The notes under the pieces are model-generated. The model searched no databases and was not told the DNA's origin. It was given only the letters and a program-made list of their open reading frames with translations. Positions 8,351 through 17,151 of a stretch of 64,000 bases of DNA are shown here, in pieces (the first letter of the stretch is position 1; each line of letters begins with the position of its first letter). Origin of the DNA: Pseudomonas gozinkensis (GTDB lineage: Bacteria > Pseudomonadota > Gammaproteobacteria > Pseudomonadales > Pseudomonadaceae). A program made the translations under genes and the position numbers. The stretch is from contig NZ_CP062253.1 of NCBI RefSeq assembly GCF_014863585.1, forward strand, positions 1,142,501 to 1,206,500. Direction: 5' to 3'.

Positions 8351-9850
8351 GTGCCGCGTCGCATCAACAGAGCGCTTTTGCCGCTCAGTGTTCTGGCTCT
8401 TTCGTTAGGTCTCGGCGGCTGCATCGGAACCGGAGGGATTGCCCCGCAGGGCAAGGCTCTGGAGGCCAATGAACTGGCCACCGACGAGGCCATCGCCCAC
8501 GCCGCCCGTGACGCAAACTGGCCCACCGGCCAATGGTGGCAAGCCTATGGCGACCCGCAACTCAACCGCTGGATCGACCTCGCCGTGCAAGGCAGCCCGA
8601 CCATGGCGATGGCCGCCGCGCGAGTGCGTCAAGCGAGATCCATGGCCGGTGTCGCCGAAGCAGCCGAGTCGTTGCAGATCAATGGCGAGTCGACCCTCAA
8701 GCGCCACAACTGGCCCACCGACCAGTTCTACGGCCCCGGTGAGCTGGCCAACAGCACCACCTGGGACAACAACGCCGCGCTGGGTTTCAGTTACGCGCTC
8801 GACCTCTGGGGCCGTGAAAGCAACAGCACCGAGCGGGCCGTCGATCTGGCGCACATGAGCGCTGCCGAGGCGCGTCAGGCGCAGCTGGAATTGCAGAACA
8901 ACATCGTGCGCGCCTACATCGAACTGTCACTGCATTACGCCCAGCGCGACATCGTTGCGGCGACGCTCAAGCAGCAACAGCAGATTCTCGAGCTGGCGCA
9001 GAAACGCCTGAACGGCGGGATCGGCACGCACTTTGAAGTCAGCCAGGCCGAAACGCCGTTGCCGGAAACCCATCGGCAACTGGATGCGCTGGACGAAGAA
9101 ATCGCCCTGAGCCGCAACCAGATCGCGGCACTGTCCGGCAAAGGCCCGGGCGCCGGCGCGCAATTGCAGCGTCCGACCCTGTCCCTCGGGGCAGCGCTGA
9201 AGTTGCCGTCGGCATTGCCTGCCGAACTGCTCGGCCAGCGTCCGGACGTGGTCGCCAGTCGCTGGCAAGTGGCGGCGCAGGCGCGCGGGATTGATGTCGC
9301 GCATGCCGGGTTCTACCCCAACGTCGATCTGGTCGGCAGCCTCGGCTACATGGCCACCGGCGGCGGGGCGCTGGAGTTCCTGACCGGCAAGAAGCTCAAC
9401 TACAACGTCGGCCCGGCGATCTCGCTGCCGATCTTCGACGGCGGGCGACTGCGTGCCGAGCTAGGCGAAGCCTCGGCGGGTTATGACATCGCCGTCGCGC
9501 ATTACAACCAGACTCTGGTCAATGCGCTGAAGAACATCTCCGACCAGTTGATCCGCCGCGAGTCGATGGACAAGCAGCAGACGTTCGCCGCCGAATCCGT
9601 GGCCACCGCGCAGAAGACTTACGACATCGCGATGATCGCCTACCAGCGCGGGCTCACCGATTACCTCAACGTGCTCAACGCCCAGACCCTGCTGTTCAAA
9701 CAGCAGCAGGTTCAGCAGCAGGTGCAGGCGGCGCGCTTGAGTGCCCATGCGGAACTGGTGACGGCGTTGGGCGGTGGTTTGGGGGCGGGTAAAGACGTGC
9801 CGACGGAGCGACAAACCCAGGCACCTAAAACCCCGGTTCTCTTGCGTTGA
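8351..9850 (+). CDS. Outer-membrane efflux lipoprotein (NodT/OprM-type factor)
   Basis: The protein has 499 aa and starts at GTG 8351. The lipoprotein signal peptide ends in the lipobox LGGC (Cys about residue 24). Two OEP repeats follow, with the long alpha-helical barrel segments rich in Ala/Gln (for example around EARQAQLELQNNIVRAYIEL and YDIAMIAYQRGLTDYLNVLN) and the recognisable LGQRPDVVASRWQVAAQA. It forms the outer-membrane channel of a tripartite pump. It is the first gene of the operon with the FUSC pump, the DUF1656 protein and the HlyD adaptor; a REP pair separates it from the FUSC gene. Confidence 0.92.
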   Translation: MPRRINRALLPLSVLALSLGLGGCIGTGGIAPQGKALEANELATDEAIAHAARDANWPTGQWWQAYGDPQLNRWIDLAVQGSPTMAMAAARVRQARSMAGVAEAAESLQINGESTLKRHNWPTDQFYGPGELANSTTWDNNAALGFSYALDLWGRESNSTERAVDLAHMSAAEARQAQLELQNNIVRAYIELSLHYAQRDIVAATLKQQQQILELAQKRLNGGIGTHFEVSQAETPLPETHRQLDALDEEIALSRNQIAALSGKGPGAGAQLQRPTLSLGAALKLPSALPAELLGQRPDVVASRWQVAAQARGIDVAHAGFYPNVDLVGSLGYMATGGGALEFLTGKKLNYNVGPAISLPIFDGGRLRAELGEASAGYDIAVAHYNQTLVNALKNISDQLIRRESMDKQQTFAAESVATAQKTYDIAMIAYQRGLTDYLNVLNAQTLLFKQQQVQQQVQAARLSAHAELVTALGGGLGAGKDVPTERQTQAPKTPVLLR

Positions 9851-9860
9851 ACACACAATC

Positions 9861-9954
9861 CCTGTGGGAGCGAGCTTGCTCGCGAATGCGGTGTGTCAGC
9901 CGACATGTGTGCTGGCTGACACTCCCGCTTCGCGAGCAAGCTCGCTCCCACAGG
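9861..9954. repeat. REP pair (REPIN) between the OMF and FUSC genes
   Basis: Two inverted copies of the REP core (CCTGTGGGAGCGAGCTTGCT and its complement) are separated by about 40 nt. The spacer is itself partly palindromic (TGTCAGCC/GGCTGACA), so the whole unit can fold into one long hairpin. Confidence 0.9.
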
Positions 9955-9991
9955 GGATGGGGCCGACCTGAAACTCATTGAGCATATTTGA

Positions 9992-12184
9992 ATGACTCCC
10001 TTGCCCGCACCTTTGCGCTGGCTCTACTCCCTGGAATGGCGCCGGGGCTTCTTCGACTGGGCGCGCAGCGACGGCGTGACCTGGGTCTACATCTTCAAGG
10101 TATTGATTGCCGCGTTCCTGACCCTGTGGCTGGCGATGCGCCTGGAGCTGCCGCAGCCGCGCACGGCGATGATCACCGTGTTCATCGTCATGCAGCCGCA
10201 GAGCGGTCAGGTGTTCGCCAAGAGTTTCTATCGCTTCCTCGGCACCCTGGCCGGGTCGGCGATGATGGTCACGCTGATCTCGTTGTTCGCGCAGAACACT
10301 GAGTTGTTCCTCGGTTCGCTGGCGATCTGGGTCGGCATCTGTTCGGCGGGCGCCGCTCGTTGCCGCAACTTCCGTGCGTATGGTTTTGTGCTGGCCGGGT
10401 ACACCGCCGCGATGGTCGGTTTGCCGGCGCTCGCCCATCCTGACGGTGCGTTCATGGCGGCGGTGTGGCGGGTGCTGGAGATCTCGCTGGGGATTCTCTG
10501 CTCGACCCTGGTCAGTGCCGCGATCCTGCCGCAGACCGCCAGCGCCGCGATGCGCAACGCCTTGTATCAGCGCTTCGGTGTGTTCGCGTTGTTCGTCACC
10601 GATGGCCTGCGCGGGCGCAGCAAACCGGAATCGTTCGAGGCCAGCAATGTGCGCTTTATCGCCGAAGCGGTGGGGCTGGAAGGGCTGCGTAGCGTGACCG
10701 TGTTCGAAGACCCGCACATGCGTCGGCGCAACGGTCGGCTCAGTCGCCTCAACAGCGAATTCATGGGCATCACCACCCGTTTCAACGCCTTGCACCAGTT
10801 GCTCGAACGCCTGCGTCGCAACGGCGCCGACCATGTGGAAGCCGCAATCAAACCGGGCCTGCAGGACCTGGCCGAAGTGCTCGACGGTTTCAGCGGCCGC
10901 GCCCTGACCAGTCCGGATGCGGCGCGTCTGGTGCTGGCGCTGGCGGCCTACAAGGAAGGCTTGCCGGCGCGGGTGCGCAGCCTGCGGGCGATCTTCCAGG
11001 AGAGCGAGCCGAGCGACGCCGAACAGCTGGATTTCCATACCGCGTATGAGCTGCTCTATCGCTTCGTCGATGACTTGCACAGTTATGCACAGACTCACGC
11101 CTCTCTGGCTGATCACAGCCACGAACGCGAGCGCTGGGACGAGCCGTTCACCCCGCAGACCAGTTGGTGGGCGGCGGCGGCTTCGGGGATTCGTGCCACG
11201 TTCATCCTGGTCGTGCTCGGCAGTTACTGGGTCGCCACCGCGTGGCCGAGCGGTGCGACCATGACCCTGATTGCCGCTGCCACCGTGGGTCTGTCGGCGG
11301 CGACGCCGAACCCGAAACGCATGGCGTTCCAGATGGCCTGCGGCACGTTCCTCGGAGCGTTGATCGGCTTCGTCGAGATGTTTTTCATCTTCCCGTGGAT
11401 CGACGGTTTTCCGCTGCTGTGCGTGATGCTCGCGCCGGTGATCGTGCTCGGCTCGTTCCTCGCTTCGCGGCCACAATACGCCGGTGTCGGCCTCGGTCTG
11501 CTGATCTTCTTCAGCACAGGTTCCGTGCCGGACAACCTGACGATCTACAACCCCTACACCTTCATCAACGACTACATCGCCATGGTCATGGGCATGCTGG
11601 TCTGCGCGGCGGCGGGGGCGATCATTCTGCCGCCGAACAGCCGTTGGTTGTGGCAGCGTCTGGAACAGGACCTGCGCGGGCAAGTGGTGTACGCGATCAG
11701 CGGCAAACTCAAGGGGCTGGCGTCGAGCTTCGAAAGCCGTACCCGCGACCTGATGCATCAGGCTTATGGTCTGGCGGCCGGTCAGCCGCTGGTGCAGAAA
11801 AACCTGCTGCGCTGGATGTTCGTGGTGCTGGAAGTCGGTCACGCGATCATCGAGTTGCGCAAGGAACAGGCGATTCTGCCGGTGCATCCGGCGTATGCCG
11901 AATCCCAGCCATGGCGCCAGGCGATCCGGGTCATGGGGCGCTCGCTGGTGCGGCTGTTCCTGCAACCGAATTCGAGCAATCTGGAACGCGCACTGGTCGC
12001 TGTCGATCACGCCATCAGCCGAGTCGCCGCCACTGACGAGCCGTTCGCACCGCACTTCGATACCTCGGCACTGCGTCGGGTGAAAAGCTACCTGCACTTC
12101 ATCCGCACCTCGTTGCTCGACCCGCAGTCGCCCCTTGCTGCCTACGCCATCGCCAAGCCCGAAGGACTTGCCCATGCCTCGTGA
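9992..12184 (+). CDS. FUSC-family inner-membrane efflux transporter (aromatic acid / fusaric acid type)
   Basis: The protein has 730 aa. Two hydrophobic blocks of about six membrane segments each (roughly residues 35-180 and 390-545) are separated by a large soluble region, the architecture of AaeB/FusC proteins. Recognisable segments include MITVFIVMQPQSGQVFAKS in the first block and the repeated pattern in ATWPSGATMTLI-like sequence in the second. By family it exports aromatic carboxylic acids or fusaric-acid-like compounds. Its stop overlaps the start of the DUF1656 gene by 11 nt, so the two are translationally coupled. Confidence 0.9.
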   Translation: MTPLPAPLRWLYSLEWRRGFFDWARSDGVTWVYIFKVLIAAFLTLWLAMRLELPQPRTAMITVFIVMQPQSGQVFAKSFYRFLGTLAGSAMMVTLISLFAQNTELFLGSLAIWVGICSAGAARCRNFRAYGFVLAGYTAAMVGLPALAHPDGAFMAAVWRVLEISLGILCSTLVSAAILPQTASAAMRNALYQRFGVFALFVTDGLRGRSKPESFEASNVRFIAEAVGLEGLRSVTVFEDPHMRRRNGRLSRLNSEFMGITTRFNALHQLLERLRRNGADHVEAAIKPGLQDLAEVLDGFSGRALTSPDAARLVLALAAYKEGLPARVRSLRAIFQESEPSDAEQLDFHTAYELLYRFVDDLHSYAQTHASLADHSHERERWDEPFTPQTSWWAAAASGIRATFILVVLGSYWVATAWPSGATMTLIAAATVGLSAATPNPKRMAFQMACGTFLGALIGFVEMFFIFPWIDGFPLLCVMLAPVIVLGSFLASRPQYAGVGLGLLIFFSTGSVPDNLTIYNPYTFINDYIAMVMGMLVCAAAGAIILPPNSRWLWQRLEQDLRGQVVYAISGKLKGLASSFESRTRDLMHQAYGLAAGQPLVQKNLLRWMFVVLEVGHAIIELRKEQAILPVHPAYAESQPWRQAIRVMGRSLVRLFLQPNSSNLERALVAVDHAISRVAATDEPFAPHFDTSALRRVKSYLHFIRTSLLDPQSPLAAYAIAKPEGLAHAS

Positions 12185-12374
12185 AATCGCCTTCCACGGC
12201 GTGTACATGCCGACCATGACCCTGATGTTTTTCGTCGCTGCGGCGCTGGCCTGGGCGCTGGACCGATTCCTCTCGGGGTTCGATCTGTACCGCTTCTTCT
12301 GGCACCCGGCGCTGCTGCGCCTGAGCCTGTTTACCTGTCTGTTCGGCGCGATGGCGCTGACTGTCTACCGTTGA
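12174..12374 (+). CDS. DUF1656 small membrane protein of the efflux operon
   Basis: The protein has 66 aa with two hydrophobic segments. The start at 12174 (MPREIAFHGVYMPTM) is preferred over an in-frame upstream ATG because GAAGGA lies at 12161-12166. Proteins of this family (AaeX-like) almost always sit between a FUSC pump and an HlyD adaptor, as here. The role is thought to be accessory and is not established. It overlaps the FUSC gene by 11 nt. Confidence 0.88.
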   Translation: MPREIAFHGVYMPTMTLMFFVAAALAWALDRFLSGFDLYRFFWHPALLRLSLFTCLFGAMALTVYR

Positions 12375-12391
12375 GTCTGAGAATTGTCCCG

Positions 12392-13258
12392 ATGAAAAAG
12401 TTTTTCAGCCTGCTCGCGACCCTGCTGGTGCTGGCCCTGGCGTTGTGGATCGGCCGCACGTTGTGGGAGCACTACATGAACACCCCGTGGACCCGCGACG
12501 GCCGGGTGCGCGCCGACATCATCAACGTCGCCGCCGACGTCACCGGTGAAGTGGTCGACGTGCCGGTGCGCGACAACCAGTTGGTGAAGAAAGGTGATTT
12601 GCTGATGCAGATCGACCCCGAGCACTATCGCCTCGCGGTGAAACAGGCGCAGTCGCTGGTGGCTTCGCGCAAGGCCACCTGGGAGATGCGCAAGGTCAAC
12701 GCCCATCGCCGCGCCGACATGGACGCATTGGTGATCTCCAAGGAAAACCGCGACGACGCCAGCAACATCGCCGACTCGGCACTCGCCGATTACCAACAGG
12801 CCCAAGCGCAACTGGAAGCCGCCGAACTCAACCTCAAACGCACCGAAGTGCGCGCGGCGGTGGACGGCTACGTGACCAACCTCAATGTGCATCGCGGCGA
12901 CTACGCCCGCATCGGCGAAGCGAAAATGGCCGTGGTCGACATGAATTCTTTCTGGGTCTACGGCTTCTTCGAAGAAACCAAACTGCCCCACGTGCGCGTT
13001 GGCGATAATGCCGACATGCAACTGATGAGCGGCGAAGTCCTCAAGGGCCATGTGGAAAGCATTTCCCGTGGTATTTACGACCGCGACAACCCCGAAAGCC
13101 GCGAGCTGATCGCCGATGTGAACCCGACCTTCAACTGGGTGCGGCTGGCGCAACGGGTGCCGGTGCGGATTCACATCGATGAAGTGCCGGAAGGTGTGCT
13201 GCTGGCGGCGGGGATTACCTGCACCGTTGTTGTGAAGCAGGACGCTGTGGATAACTGA
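12392..13258 (+). CDS. HlyD-family membrane fusion protein (AaeA/EmrA type)
   Basis: The protein has 288 aa. One N-terminal membrane anchor (residues 4-24) is followed by a biotinyl-lipoyl-like hairpin domain split by a coiled coil, then a beta-barrel domain. Telling phrases are VAADVTGEVVDVPVRDNQLV, KKGDLLMQIDPEHYRLAVKQ and RAAVDGYVTNLNVHRGDY. It bridges the FUSC pump to the outer-membrane lipoprotein. The start at 12392 (MKKFF) was chosen over a TTG at 12371 that overlaps the previous stop. It is the last gene of the operon, followed by a REP pair. Confidence 0.9.
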   Translation: MKKFFSLLATLLVLALALWIGRTLWEHYMNTPWTRDGRVRADIINVAADVTGEVVDVPVRDNQLVKKGDLLMQIDPEHYRLAVKQAQSLVASRKATWEMRKVNAHRRADMDALVISKENRDDASNIADSALADYQQAQAQLEAAELNLKRTEVRAAVDGYVTNLNVHRGDYARIGEAKMAVVDMNSFWVYGFFEETKLPHVRVGDNADMQLMSGEVLKGHVESISRGIYDRDNPESRELIADVNPTFNWVRLAQRVPVRIHIDEVPEGVLLAAGITCTVVVKQDAVDN

Positions 13259-13276
13259 CAGACCGCGTCGTAGCCA

Positions 13277-13365
13277 TTCGCGAGCAAGCTCGCTCCCACA
13301 GGTATCACGGCGTCCGGGCATTCTGAGTACGCCACAATACCTGTGGGAGCGGGCTTGCCCGCGAA
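13277..13365. repeat. REP pair downstream of the efflux operon
   Basis: Inverted REP copies TTCGCGAGCAAGCTCGCTCC and the variant GGAGCGGGCTTGCCCGCGAA flank about 40 nt. It lies between the 3' ends of two convergent operons, a usual REP location. Confidence 0.9.
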
Positions 13366-13401
13366 GCCGGCGACTCGGTTTTGAGAGGAGATACTCAGCT
13401 T

Positions 13402-13800
13402 CTACTCGCTGCAAAACGTCTCGTGCAGATGCCGCCAGATCACCCGTCCGGATCCGGTTTTTTCGAACACCACAGTTGAACGCCGATCCGTGTGCACCCC
13501 GCTCGCATCGGTCTGCTGTTCGCGATAATTCACCGTCGCGCCGCGCTCATGCAAGGCAATCCCTTGAAGCTCGCCGAGCCCGATCCTGAACCCGCTTTTC
13601 TTGCCGCCCGCGATTTGAAACAACCCACGCAAGGCCTCGAAATCCAGCACACGCCCCAGCGGCGTCACCATGGAAAACCGTGGCGAAAAACGCGCCAGCA
13701 ATCGTTCCAGCGCTGCCTCGTCTTCCTCAACGGCAAACCATCGTTCGATGGCTTCATGGGCCTGGATCACTTCGTCAAAATAGTCGGCGTAGTCAGTCAT
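13402..13800 (-). CDS. SnoaL-like/NTF2-fold protein (DUF4440-type)
   Basis: The protein has 132 aa. The start at 13800 (MTDYADYFDEVIQAHEAIER) is fixed by an ATGA overlap with the stop of the upstream MFS gene, so the pair is translationally coupled. The pattern of an N-terminal helix with acidic residues, LLARFSPRFSMVTPLG and a C-terminal sheet with WRHLHETF is typical of the NTF2-like superfamily, which includes isomerases and hydrolases. No catalytic assignment is possible. Its coupling to an exporter suggests a role in handling the exported compound. Confidence 0.75.
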   Translation of the reverse strand: MTDYADYFDEVIQAHEAIERWFAVEEDEAALERLLARFSPRFSMVTPLGRVLDFEALRGLFQIAGGKKSGFRIGLGELQGIALHERGATVNYREQQTDASGVHTDRRSTVVFEKTGSGRVIWRHLHETFCSE

Positions 13801-15167
13801 GTGGATTTTTCCTGAAGGTGAGGTGAGCGCAGAAGGGCGAGCACTTTTGTCGAATCGAAACGCAGCACGGCCGCCATCGGCAACAGCGTGAGCAGTGCAG
13901 CGGCGAGAAAGCAGTATTTGAATCCGTTGGTGCCCAAAGCGCCCAACAGAGAGCTGAGCAGTGCCGCGCCGAGGCAGAAACCGAGTTGGCGATTGATATT
14001 CCACAGGGCGCTGGAGTGGCCCATTTTTTCTGGCGTGATGCCGACAAATGCCAGGGTCTGCGCGGTGACGCTGCACAGGCTGCCACCCAGCCCCATCAGG
14101 GCATAGGCGAGGATTAACGGGCCGTTGGCAGGTTGATCGATCTGCAACAGCACGACGATGCCAAGTGATTGCAGCAGCATGCCGGCGATCAGTAACGGCT
14201 TGGGGCCGGTCCGGTTGAAGCTGCGTTTGCCAAGCATGATCGCCACGCCCGAGGCCGCCGCCCAGGCCAGCATCAACGCCCCGGTTCGCGCTGCACCGAA
14301 ACCGAGGTCGTGCAGGTACAACACGGCAATCATGTTGGTGCCGGTAAAGATGCCGGGCACGAACAGGTAGATCAGCATCGCCAGGCGCAACGAAGGGTTC
14401 TTGATCAGTTGCAGATCAAGGACTGCACCCGGTTTGTTCCAGCCATCGCGCAGGTAGATCCACAAGGTGCTGATGCTGAGCAGCAGGACACCGCCCGCGA
14501 GATGTCGGGTTGCGGGCTCGCTCGCCAGACTGACGGCCATCAGCAACAGACTCAGCGCTGCCACGGCCAGCAGCAGGCCGCGAGCGTCCAGTGTCGGGCG
14601 TGCGTTTGCTGGCTGATCCGCTTTCAACCAGAGCAGGCCCAATCCGAAAGCCAAGAGCGCCACTGGCATATTCAGGTAGAAAATCCAGCGCCACGACAGC
14701 AACTCGACGATCAAACCACCCGCCGCCGGCGACAGCGCCGGCACCATCAATGCCACCAGCAAAACCACACCGGTGAAGTGCGCGCGTTGTGTCGCCGGAA
14801 ACTCCCGATAGGCCAGCGCCTGACCGACCGGCAGCAACAACCCGCCACCGAGTCCTTGCAGCAGTCGCCAGCCGATCAGGCTTTCAATCGAGCTCGCCTG
14901 AGCGATAAGACCGGAGGCGATCCCGAACGCCAGCAGCGAACCGAGGATCAGCCGCCGCTCGCCCACCCGTGCAGCCAGCCACACGCTCATCGGAATGATC
15001 AGCGTCAGCCCGAGCATGTAGGCGTTGGTGATCCACGCCAGTTGCGTCACCGAGGCGTGCAACTGCGCGGCGATGTCCGGGTAGGCAATGCTCGCGGCGA
15101 ACATGTTCAGCAGGTCGAGGGCGAACCCCAACAGATACACCAGCGCGACTTTCGAGCGATAGGCCAT
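13797..15167 (-). CDS. MFS transporter of the DHA2 (EmrB/QacA) drug:H+ antiporter type
   Basis: The protein has 456 aa and about 14 hydrophobic segments. The motif C region is recognisable as GWRLLQGLGGGLLLPVGQAL, and the loop 2-3 region as ARVGERRLILGS, consistent with DHA2 exporters. It sits in the inner membrane and by family uses the proton gradient to export small toxic compounds. It is divergent from a LysR regulator; a 19-bp palindrome in the gap is a probable operator. The 3' end overlaps the SnoaL-like gene by 4 nt. Confidence 0.9.
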   Translation of the reverse strand: MAYRSKVALVYLLGFALDLLNMFAASIAYPDIAAQLHASVTQLAWITNAYMLGLTLIIPMSVWLAARVGERRLILGSLLAFGIASGLIAQASSIESLIGWRLLQGLGGGLLLPVGQALAYREFPATQRAHFTGVVLLVALMVPALSPAAGGLIVELLSWRWIFYLNMPVALLAFGLGLLWLKADQPANARPTLDARGLLLAVAALSLLLMAVSLASEPATRHLAGGVLLLSISTLWIYLRDGWNKPGAVLDLQLIKNPSLRLAMLIYLFVPGIFTGTNMIAVLYLHDLGFGAARTGALMLAWAAASGVAIMLGKRSFNRTGPKPLLIAGMLLQSLGIVVLLQIDQPANGPLILAYALMGLGGSLCSVTAQTLAFVGITPEKMGHSSALWNINRQLGFCLGAALLSSLLGALGTNGFKYCFLAAALLTLLPMAAVLRFDSTKVLALLRSPHLQEKST

Positions 15168-15242
15168 GGCAGCTTCCCTGTGATGAGGCGTGCAGGTTAG
15201 GGCGCTGGAAGCGATAGAAATACGCTGGTTTGACTGCTAGTT

Positions 15243-15261
15243 TGTCAAAATTATTTTGACA
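15243..15261. promoter_or_regulatory. Palindromic operator candidate between MFS and LysR genes
   Basis: TGTCAAAAT-T-ATTTTGACA is a perfect 9-bp inverted repeat around one base. It lies in the divergent promoter region, just upstream of the LysR ribosome-binding site (AGGGAG, 15261-15266). The position suits autorepression by the LysR protein with control of the MFS gene. Confidence 0.6.
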
Positions 15262-15276
15262 GGGAGCGCAGTGAAC

Positions 15277-16158
15277 ATGGTCAGCCTGGATCGATTCGAC
15301 ACCTTCAAAGCCGTGGTCGAGGCCGGCTCATTGACCGCCGCTGCCGACACGCTGGGGCAAACGCGGGCGGTGGTGAGCTTCAACCTCAAACGTCTTGAGG
15401 AAGAGTTGGGCGTCACCTTGCTCACCCGCAACACCCGGCAACTGGCCCTGACCGATGCCGGCGAACGCTTTTATCGGCGCTGCCTGCGCACACTGGACGA
15501 AGCACGGCTGGCCATCGAGGAAGCACGTTCGGAGCACTCGCAGCTCAAGGGCACCCTGCGCATCACCACGACCGTGGAGTTCGCGCTGGCTCAGGTGGTG
15601 CCGGCGCTGGAAGTGTTTCGGCAACAGCAGCCGCAACTGAACATTCACTTGTCCACGTCCTCGACCCACGCCGATCTGATCTCCGAACGGTTCGACATGG
15701 CGATCCGCCTGGGTCGCATGCACGACTCGAATCTGCGGGCGGTGCAGTTGTCGACGTTCGAGGTGTTTGCCGTGGCGGCACCGGGGCTGGTCGAGCGATT
15801 TGTGCCGGTCGATACGCTGGCGGTGCTTGAATCGATGCCGACGCTGGGGCATGGGCGAGTGCCGGAAATGACGGTCAGCGACCCCGCCGGCACCGAGCAT
15901 GTCTATCAGCCAAAACCGGGAACCACCGCCATCGTTGCCGACAACTCCGCGACCCTGCGTGCCTTTGCACTGACCGGGCAGGGCGTGGCGATTCTGCCGC
16001 AATGGCTGATTCAGGAAGACCTCGACGCCGGGCGGTTACAGCGCTTGTTGCCGGATTACCGTTTCGCGCAGCAAGGGGTTTATGCGCTGTACCCGGACAC
16101 CCGACACCTGCCACTGAAGGTGCGGGCGTTCATTGATTTCATGAAAGGGTGGGGGTGA
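15277..16158 (+). CDS. LysR-family transcriptional regulator of the divergent MFS exporter
   Basis: The protein has 293 aa. The helix-turn-helix is in EAGSLTAAADTLGQTRAVVS (residues about 15-34), followed by LTRNTRQLALTDAGERFYRR. The effector domain spans about 85-290. The start ATG at 15277 has AGGGAG 10 nt upstream; a GTG at 15271 is an alternative. It is divergent from the MFS/SnoaL-like operon with a palindrome between them. Its ligand is unknown. Confidence 0.9.
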   Translation: MVSLDRFDTFKAVVEAGSLTAAADTLGQTRAVVSFNLKRLEEELGVTLLTRNTRQLALTDAGERFYRRCLRTLDEARLAIEEARSEHSQLKGTLRITTTVEFALAQVVPALEVFRQQQPQLNIHLSTSSTHADLISERFDMAIRLGRMHDSNLRAVQLSTFEVFAVAAPGLVERFVPVDTLAVLESMPTLGHGRVPEMTVSDPAGTEHVYQPKPGTTAIVADNSATLRAFALTGQGVAILPQWLIQEDLDAGRLQRLLPDYRFAQQGVYALYPDTRHLPLKVRAFIDFMKGWG

Positions 16159-16180
16159 TGCTCTGCGGTGTCTGCACTGG

Positions 16181-16279
16181 CCCCATCGCGGGCAAACCAC
16201 GCTCCCACAGGTTTAGCGGTGTGTTCAGATATCCAGTACGGCACAAAAACCTGTGGGAGCGGGCTTGCCCGCGATGGGG
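16181..16279. repeat. REP pair between convergent LysR and SDR genes
   Basis: Inverted copies CCCCATCGCGGGCAA...CTCCCACAGGTTT and AAACCTGTGGGAGCGGGCTT...CGCGATGGGG. The left copy has GGCAAACCACGCTCC where the right has the complement of GGAGCGGGCTTGCC, so it has diverged slightly. Confidence 0.88.
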
Positions 16280-16290
16280 CTGACGCGGTT

Positions 16291-17115
16291 TCAGAGTTGC
16301 CCGCCCAACCCGAACCGCTTCATCAACGTCGACTCCAGCAATCCTTTCGGCAACAACGTCGCCAGCAGCGGCAACGCCCGGCTGCCATTGCCGATGCGGA
16401 TCAGTCGTGGCGGTTTGCTCTGCTGCACAGCCTTGAGCAGCTCGGCGGCAAATTCGCTGGCCGGCGTCGGTTTGTCCTGCGAGGCCTTGGCCCGCGCCCG
16501 AATGCCTTCGCGCAACGGAAACCACGGCGATTGTTCGTTGATCAGCTGTTCGGCTTCATGCCCGGCATTCTTGGCGAAGCTCGATTGAATCGCCCCCGGC
16601 TGCACTTCCATCACGCGAATCCCGAAGGGCGCCAGCTCCATGCGCAATGCATCGCTCAACGCATGCACCGCCGCTTTCGAGGCGCAGTAGGCTCCAGCGA
16701 ACGGCGTGACCAGCACCCCGGAAACGCTGCCGACGTTCACCACCAGGCCCTTGGCCCGACGCAGCACCGGGAACAGCGCACGGGTCACGCCGACAATTGA
16801 AAACACGTTGGTTTCGAACTGGCGCTGCATGGCCGGAACACCGCCGTCGAGCAGCGGCCCCATGGCGCCGTAACCGGCGTTGTTGATCAGCACATCGAGA
16901 CCGCCGTGTTGCTGGTTGATCCGCTCGGCGAGTTGTTCCAGTGCTGTGTTGTCATTGACGTCGAGTTGCACGGCGGTGAATCCGGCAACGGCGAGTGCCG
17001 CAACATCTTCAGCCTTGCGCGCACTGGCCCAGACCTCGTAGCCGGCACTTTTGAAGGCATCGGCGAGGGCGCGGCCGATGCCGCTGGAACAACCGGTAAT
17101 CAACGCAACGGGCAT
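16291..17115 (-). CDS. SDR-family oxidoreductase
   Basis: The protein has 274 aa, a classical short-chain dehydrogenase. The cofactor loop is ITGCSSGIGRALADA (residues 6-20), then NNAG (about 82-85), and the active site is Ser in VGSVSG with the YCASK tetrad (Tyr about 146, Lys about 150). The start at 17115 has AAGGAA 6-8 nt upstream and is preferred to an upstream in-frame ATG. It is 36 nt downstream of the small membrane-protein gene on the same strand, so probably co-transcribed. The substrate is unknown. Confidence 0.9.
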   Translation of the reverse strand: MPVALITGCSSGIGRALADAFKSAGYEVWASARKAEDVAALAVAGFTAVQLDVNDNTALEQLAERINQQHGGLDVLINNAGYGAMGPLLDGGVPAMQRQFETNVFSIVGVTRALFPVLRRAKGLVVNVGSVSGVLVTPFAGAYCASKAAVHALSDALRMELAPFGIRVMEVQPGAIQSSFAKNAGHEAEQLINEQSPWFPLREGIRARAKASQDKPTPASEFAAELLKAVQQSKPPRLIRIGNGSRALPLLATLLPKGLLESTLMKRFGLGGQL

Positions 17116-17151
17116 GGCGCATTCCTTGTGCAAACGTGTGGGGGGAGGGGA

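Noticed and set aside
9896..12217. A 773-residue open frame on the minus strand opposite the FUSC gene
   Set aside because: It is the complementary shadow of a GC-rich coding gene: full of Arg, Gln and His, no domain, no ribosome-binding site, and it runs through a REP pair.
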